NCBI GenBank assembly: GCA_934630905.1
Contig: CAKTXN010000093.1
Location: 1-6,568 of the forward strand
Reading direction: 5' to 3'
Source: an uncultured Eggerthellaceae bacterium
GTDB lineage: Bacteria > Actinomycetota > Coriobacteriia > Coriobacteriales > Eggerthellaceae
DNA: 6,568 nucleotides
Shown here: positions 5,486 to 6,568 of the stretch, in pieces
Layout of the letters: each line of letters begins with the position of its first letter
Position numbering within the stretch: position 1 is the first letter of the stretch
Position numbers and translations under genes: made by a program
The notes under the pieces: model-generated
What the model saw: the letters and a program-made list of their open reading frames with translations, nothing else
What the model was told of the DNA's origin: nothing
The model's database searches: none

Positions 5486-5700
5486 CATGTTGTCGTTTTT
5501 TCCGCCCGAATGCGCAAAATATTCCCGTTCGGGGTACCTCGGGGAGTGCTTTCGGTCCATATCGCGCTGTCTAAGTTGTCGCTGATCTGCAAAAGCCCAG
5601 GTCGCGCACTGCAAGCATCGGGCGAACAAGGGTTGACACCGCTTAAACCTGCCCCGAACAGGAATATTTTGCACATTCGCGCTCATTTTCCGACAAGATG
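5486..5700. repeat. 215-bp imperfect inverted repeat
   Basis: The core arms 5507-5536 and 5650-5679 match at 27 of 30 bases when one is reverse-complemented, and all three differences are transitions. The outer arm ends CATGTTGTCG (5486-5495) and CGACAAGATG (5691-5700) match at 9 of 10 in the same register (centre 5593). Between these blocks each arm has 11 unmatched bases, and the central 113 bases are unrelated. The arm ends resemble those of the repeat at 2187-2423, suggesting one family. The arms cannot be part of a known gene as far as I can see. Confidence 0.7.
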
Positions 5701-5850
5701 AGACTTGCAGCTTGGTGATTTCCGAAAGAAGCAGGATTGTGAAGGCGGTGATTGCACCTGCCGGGTTGCGTTGCGGGTCGACAGAAGACGGCACTTTCCA
5801 AGTTAATTACGGATCAAAAGCGCGAAACATGTTATGGAGAAAAATATGCT

Positions 5851-5909
5851 ATGGAACAGGGGACGGAGGTTTATTCCAAATTGGAACAAACCTCCGTCCC
5901 CTGTTCCAT
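5851..5909. repeat. 59-bp near-perfect palindrome (REP-like)
   Basis: Arms of 22 bases start ATGGAACAGGGGACGGAGG and are perfectly complementary. After one A/C mismatch they continue with TTCCAA / TTGGAA around a single A (centre 5880). Extragenic palindromes with a GGAACAGGGGACGG-type arm are, to my knowledge, common in various bacterial genomes and are thought to be moved by REP-associated tyrosine (Y1) transposases. None is encoded here. As RNA it would form a very stable 28-bp hairpin. Confidence 0.8.
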
Positions 5910-5956
5910 GGGCTTCCTCGGTGGTGAGAAAGCCTTTTTCGCTTTGGGGCGCTGAA

Positions 5957-5989
5957 TTGTTGACAAAAGGTGGGGTAATTTGTCAACAA
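5957..5989. repeat. 33-bp palindromic repeat, copy 2 (inverted)
   Basis: This is the exact reverse complement of 4974-5006, with arms TTGTTGACAAA and TTTGTCAACAA and spacer AGGTGGGGTAA. Together the two copies bracket about 950 bp that contains four of the other palindromes. The full identity, beside neighbours that have diverged, suggests recent insertion of one copy or selection on the sequence. Confidence 0.8.
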
Positions 5990-6048
5990 TGGCGTGCGCA
6001 GGTGGCGACCATGCAGGCAATGGGGCGGTTTGTGTCGTCAACGACATC

Positions 6049-6087
6049 CAAACCACCCTTTTCGGAGGGTGGTTCATGGTTTTGACT
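6049..6087 (+). repeat. Dispersed hairpin repeat, copy 2
   Basis: This 39-bp unit begins CAAACCACCC and has a perfect 8-bp stem AACCACCC / GGGTGGTT around TTTTCGGA, then CATGGTTTTGACT. The last 21 bases match copy 1 (3236-3273) exactly. The intact stem suggests this is the less decayed copy. It abuts the abiEii remnant, as copy 1 lies downstream of the intact abiEii. Confidence 0.7.
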
Positions 6088-6092
6088 GCTAC

Positions 6093-6164
6093 GCTCCATC
6101 TTGCAAAAAGCTTGTCTGCATCAATTTGGTTCTTAAGCATTTTAGTTTTTGTTAGGTTGGTATT
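6093..6164 (-). pseudogene. abiEii remnant (internal fragment of a second AbiEii gene)
   Basis: Bases 6093-6137 match 3546-3590 inside abiEii at 41 of 45 positions in the same orientation. On the - strand the fragment reads LRTKLMQTSFLQDG, against LRAKLMQTGFLQDG (217-230) in AbiEii. Upstream, out of frame, NTNLT resembles NTTVNLT (209-215), so homology reaches about 6164 with small indels and a frameshift. Homology stops at GATGGAGC, where the sequence passes directly into the dispersed repeat. It is clearly non-functional. Its divergence suggests a decayed paralogue or earlier acquired homologue, not a recent copy. Confidence 0.75.
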
Positions 6165-6202
6165 AAAAATGAAGTGGCGGAAATCTTGAAATATTCCGCC
6201 AC
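6164..6202 (-). terminator. Intrinsic terminator of the FxLYD gene
   Basis: On the - strand, GTGGCGGAA (6202-6194) and TTCCGCCAC (6182-6174) form a perfect 9-bp GC-rich stem with an 11-base loop. This is followed by TTCATTTTTAAT (6173-6162). It starts 28 bases after the stop codon at 6231, the normal position for the terminator of that gene. Confidence 0.8.
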
Positions 6203-6230
6203 CCATAAAACACCTATTCGTCAAGAAGTG

Positions 6231-6568
6231 TTACCAGGCGCTTATTTCGGTCATCTTGAAGCTTACAGCGCCTTCGTCAAACCCTGTTGCTTCGTACTTC
6301 CAAATACCATCAGCATCAAGGTTGTTGATATTGGTCCAGGCGCTTCCAATCTGCGCTCCGTCTTCATCGTAGAGGTTGAATTGGATTTGAGCATAACTCA
6401 AATCTTTTCCGGAGATATTTTTTAGCGACCCATTGATTTTCGGATAACCGTATTCGATTGTCATTTCTGGCTCGCTAACAGTTTCGAATTTTTTTGAAAT
6501 CTGATATGCCTGATCATTGGCATGTTCGTCGGTTACCGTTGTGGAGCTAGATGATTGTGAAGAATTAG
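6231..6568 (-). CDS. FxLYD domain-containing protein, C-terminal part (5' end outside window)
   Basis: The frame is open to the window edge, so the start lies beyond it; 111 residues are visible. The first part is a Ser/Thr-rich linker (NSSQSSSSTTVTDE), typical after a lipoprotein or signal anchor. Residues 30-111 form the FxLYD domain: INGSLKNISGKDLSYAQIQF, then NLYDEDGAQIGSAWTNINNL, then a GIWKYEA strand. This beta-sandwich domain is common in Gram-positive exported and lipoproteins, and its ligand is unknown. An internal ATG at 6464 falls inside the domain's lead-in and lacks a ribosome site, so it is not the start. Export is inferred from the family and linker only. Confidence 0.8.
   Translation of the reverse strand, partial: NSSQSSSSTTVTDEHANDQAYQISKKFETVSEPEMTIEYGYPKINGSLKNISGKDLSYAQIQFNLYDEDGAQIGSAWTNINNLDADGIWKYEATGFDEGAVSFKMTEISAW

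Larger units (their letters stand above)
4822..6230. other. 1.4-kb repeat-rich non-coding tract
   Basis: No frame here has both a plausible ribosome site and a recognisable domain; the longest (128 codons on +, 148 on -) run across the inverted repeats and have low-complexity, Arg/Pro-rich products. In order the tract holds the abiE control region, a 33-bp palindrome, a strong terminator hairpin, a GC-rich hairpin, three long imperfect inverted repeats, a 59-bp near-perfect palindrome, the inverted second 33-bp palindrome, dispersed repeat copy 2, and an abiEii remnant. Nothing further was recognised at 4895-4973, 5701-5850 or 5990-6048. The tract looks like a landing zone for small non-autonomous elements. 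Confidence 0.7.

Noticed and set aside
5188..5574. 128-codon + strand frame across the repeat tract
   Set aside because: It runs through two inverted repeats, has no convincing ribosome site, and its product shows no domain; the frame is explained by repeat composition.
5348..5794. 148-codon - strand frame
   Set aside because: Arg/Pro/Lys-rich low-complexity product, overlapping opposing frames and inverted-repeat arms; no ribosome site or known motif.
4974..5989. CRISPR array
   Set aside because: Palindromic repeats occur but are not regularly spaced direct repeats with unique spacers, and there are no cas genes.

Overview
The window looks like an accessory stretch of a host-associated bacterial chromosome, with two probable surface-protein genes at the edges and two toxin-antitoxin (TA) modules plus a repeat-rich non-coding tract between them. 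A BspA-type leucine-rich-repeat protein ending in a dockerin-like domain, mixed base composition (GC-rich genes beside AT-richer TA genes and spacers) and clear Shine-Dalgarno sites would fit a gut or oral Coriobacteriia (Eggerthellaceae-like) genome. This taxonomic guess is inference only, because no rRNA or marker gene is present.

Layout on the + strand. Positions 2-1150 hold the 3' part of the BspA-like/dockerin gene. Positions 1151-1505 form a spacer with an inverted repeat, a possible 47-codon ORF, and a promoter overlapped by a palindromic operator candidate. Positions 1506-2098 are a phd-doc type II TA operon with a 4-base gene overlap. Positions 2099-2558 are a spacer containing a 237-bp imperfect inverted repeat. 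Positions 2559-3188 encode a pRiA4b ORF-3-like (IS1096 TnpR-like) protein of unknown function. A hairpin and a dispersed repeat lie downstream.

Layout on the - strand. Positions 4821 down to 3380 are an abiEi-abiEii type IV TA operon, with stop and start codons sharing one base. Positions 6568 down to 6231 are the C-terminal part of an FxLYD-domain, probably exported, protein with its own intrinsic terminator.

The 1.4 kb between abiEi and the FxLYD gene has no convincing gene. It holds at least six palindromic or inverted-repeat structures, a strong bidirectional terminator, two exact 33-bp palindromic repeats in opposite orientation, a second copy of the dispersed repeat found near 3250, and a short decayed piece of a second abiEii gene fused to that repeat.

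How the parts relate. Both TA modules carry the expected catalytic motifs and translational coupling and look intact, and the abiEii remnant indicates that TA modules have been duplicated or acquired and lost here. I see no CRISPR array, tRNA, rRNA, reverse transcriptase or intact transposase. The least explained part is the family of diverged inverted repeats, two of which (2187-2423 and 5486-5700) share the same arm-end motif.
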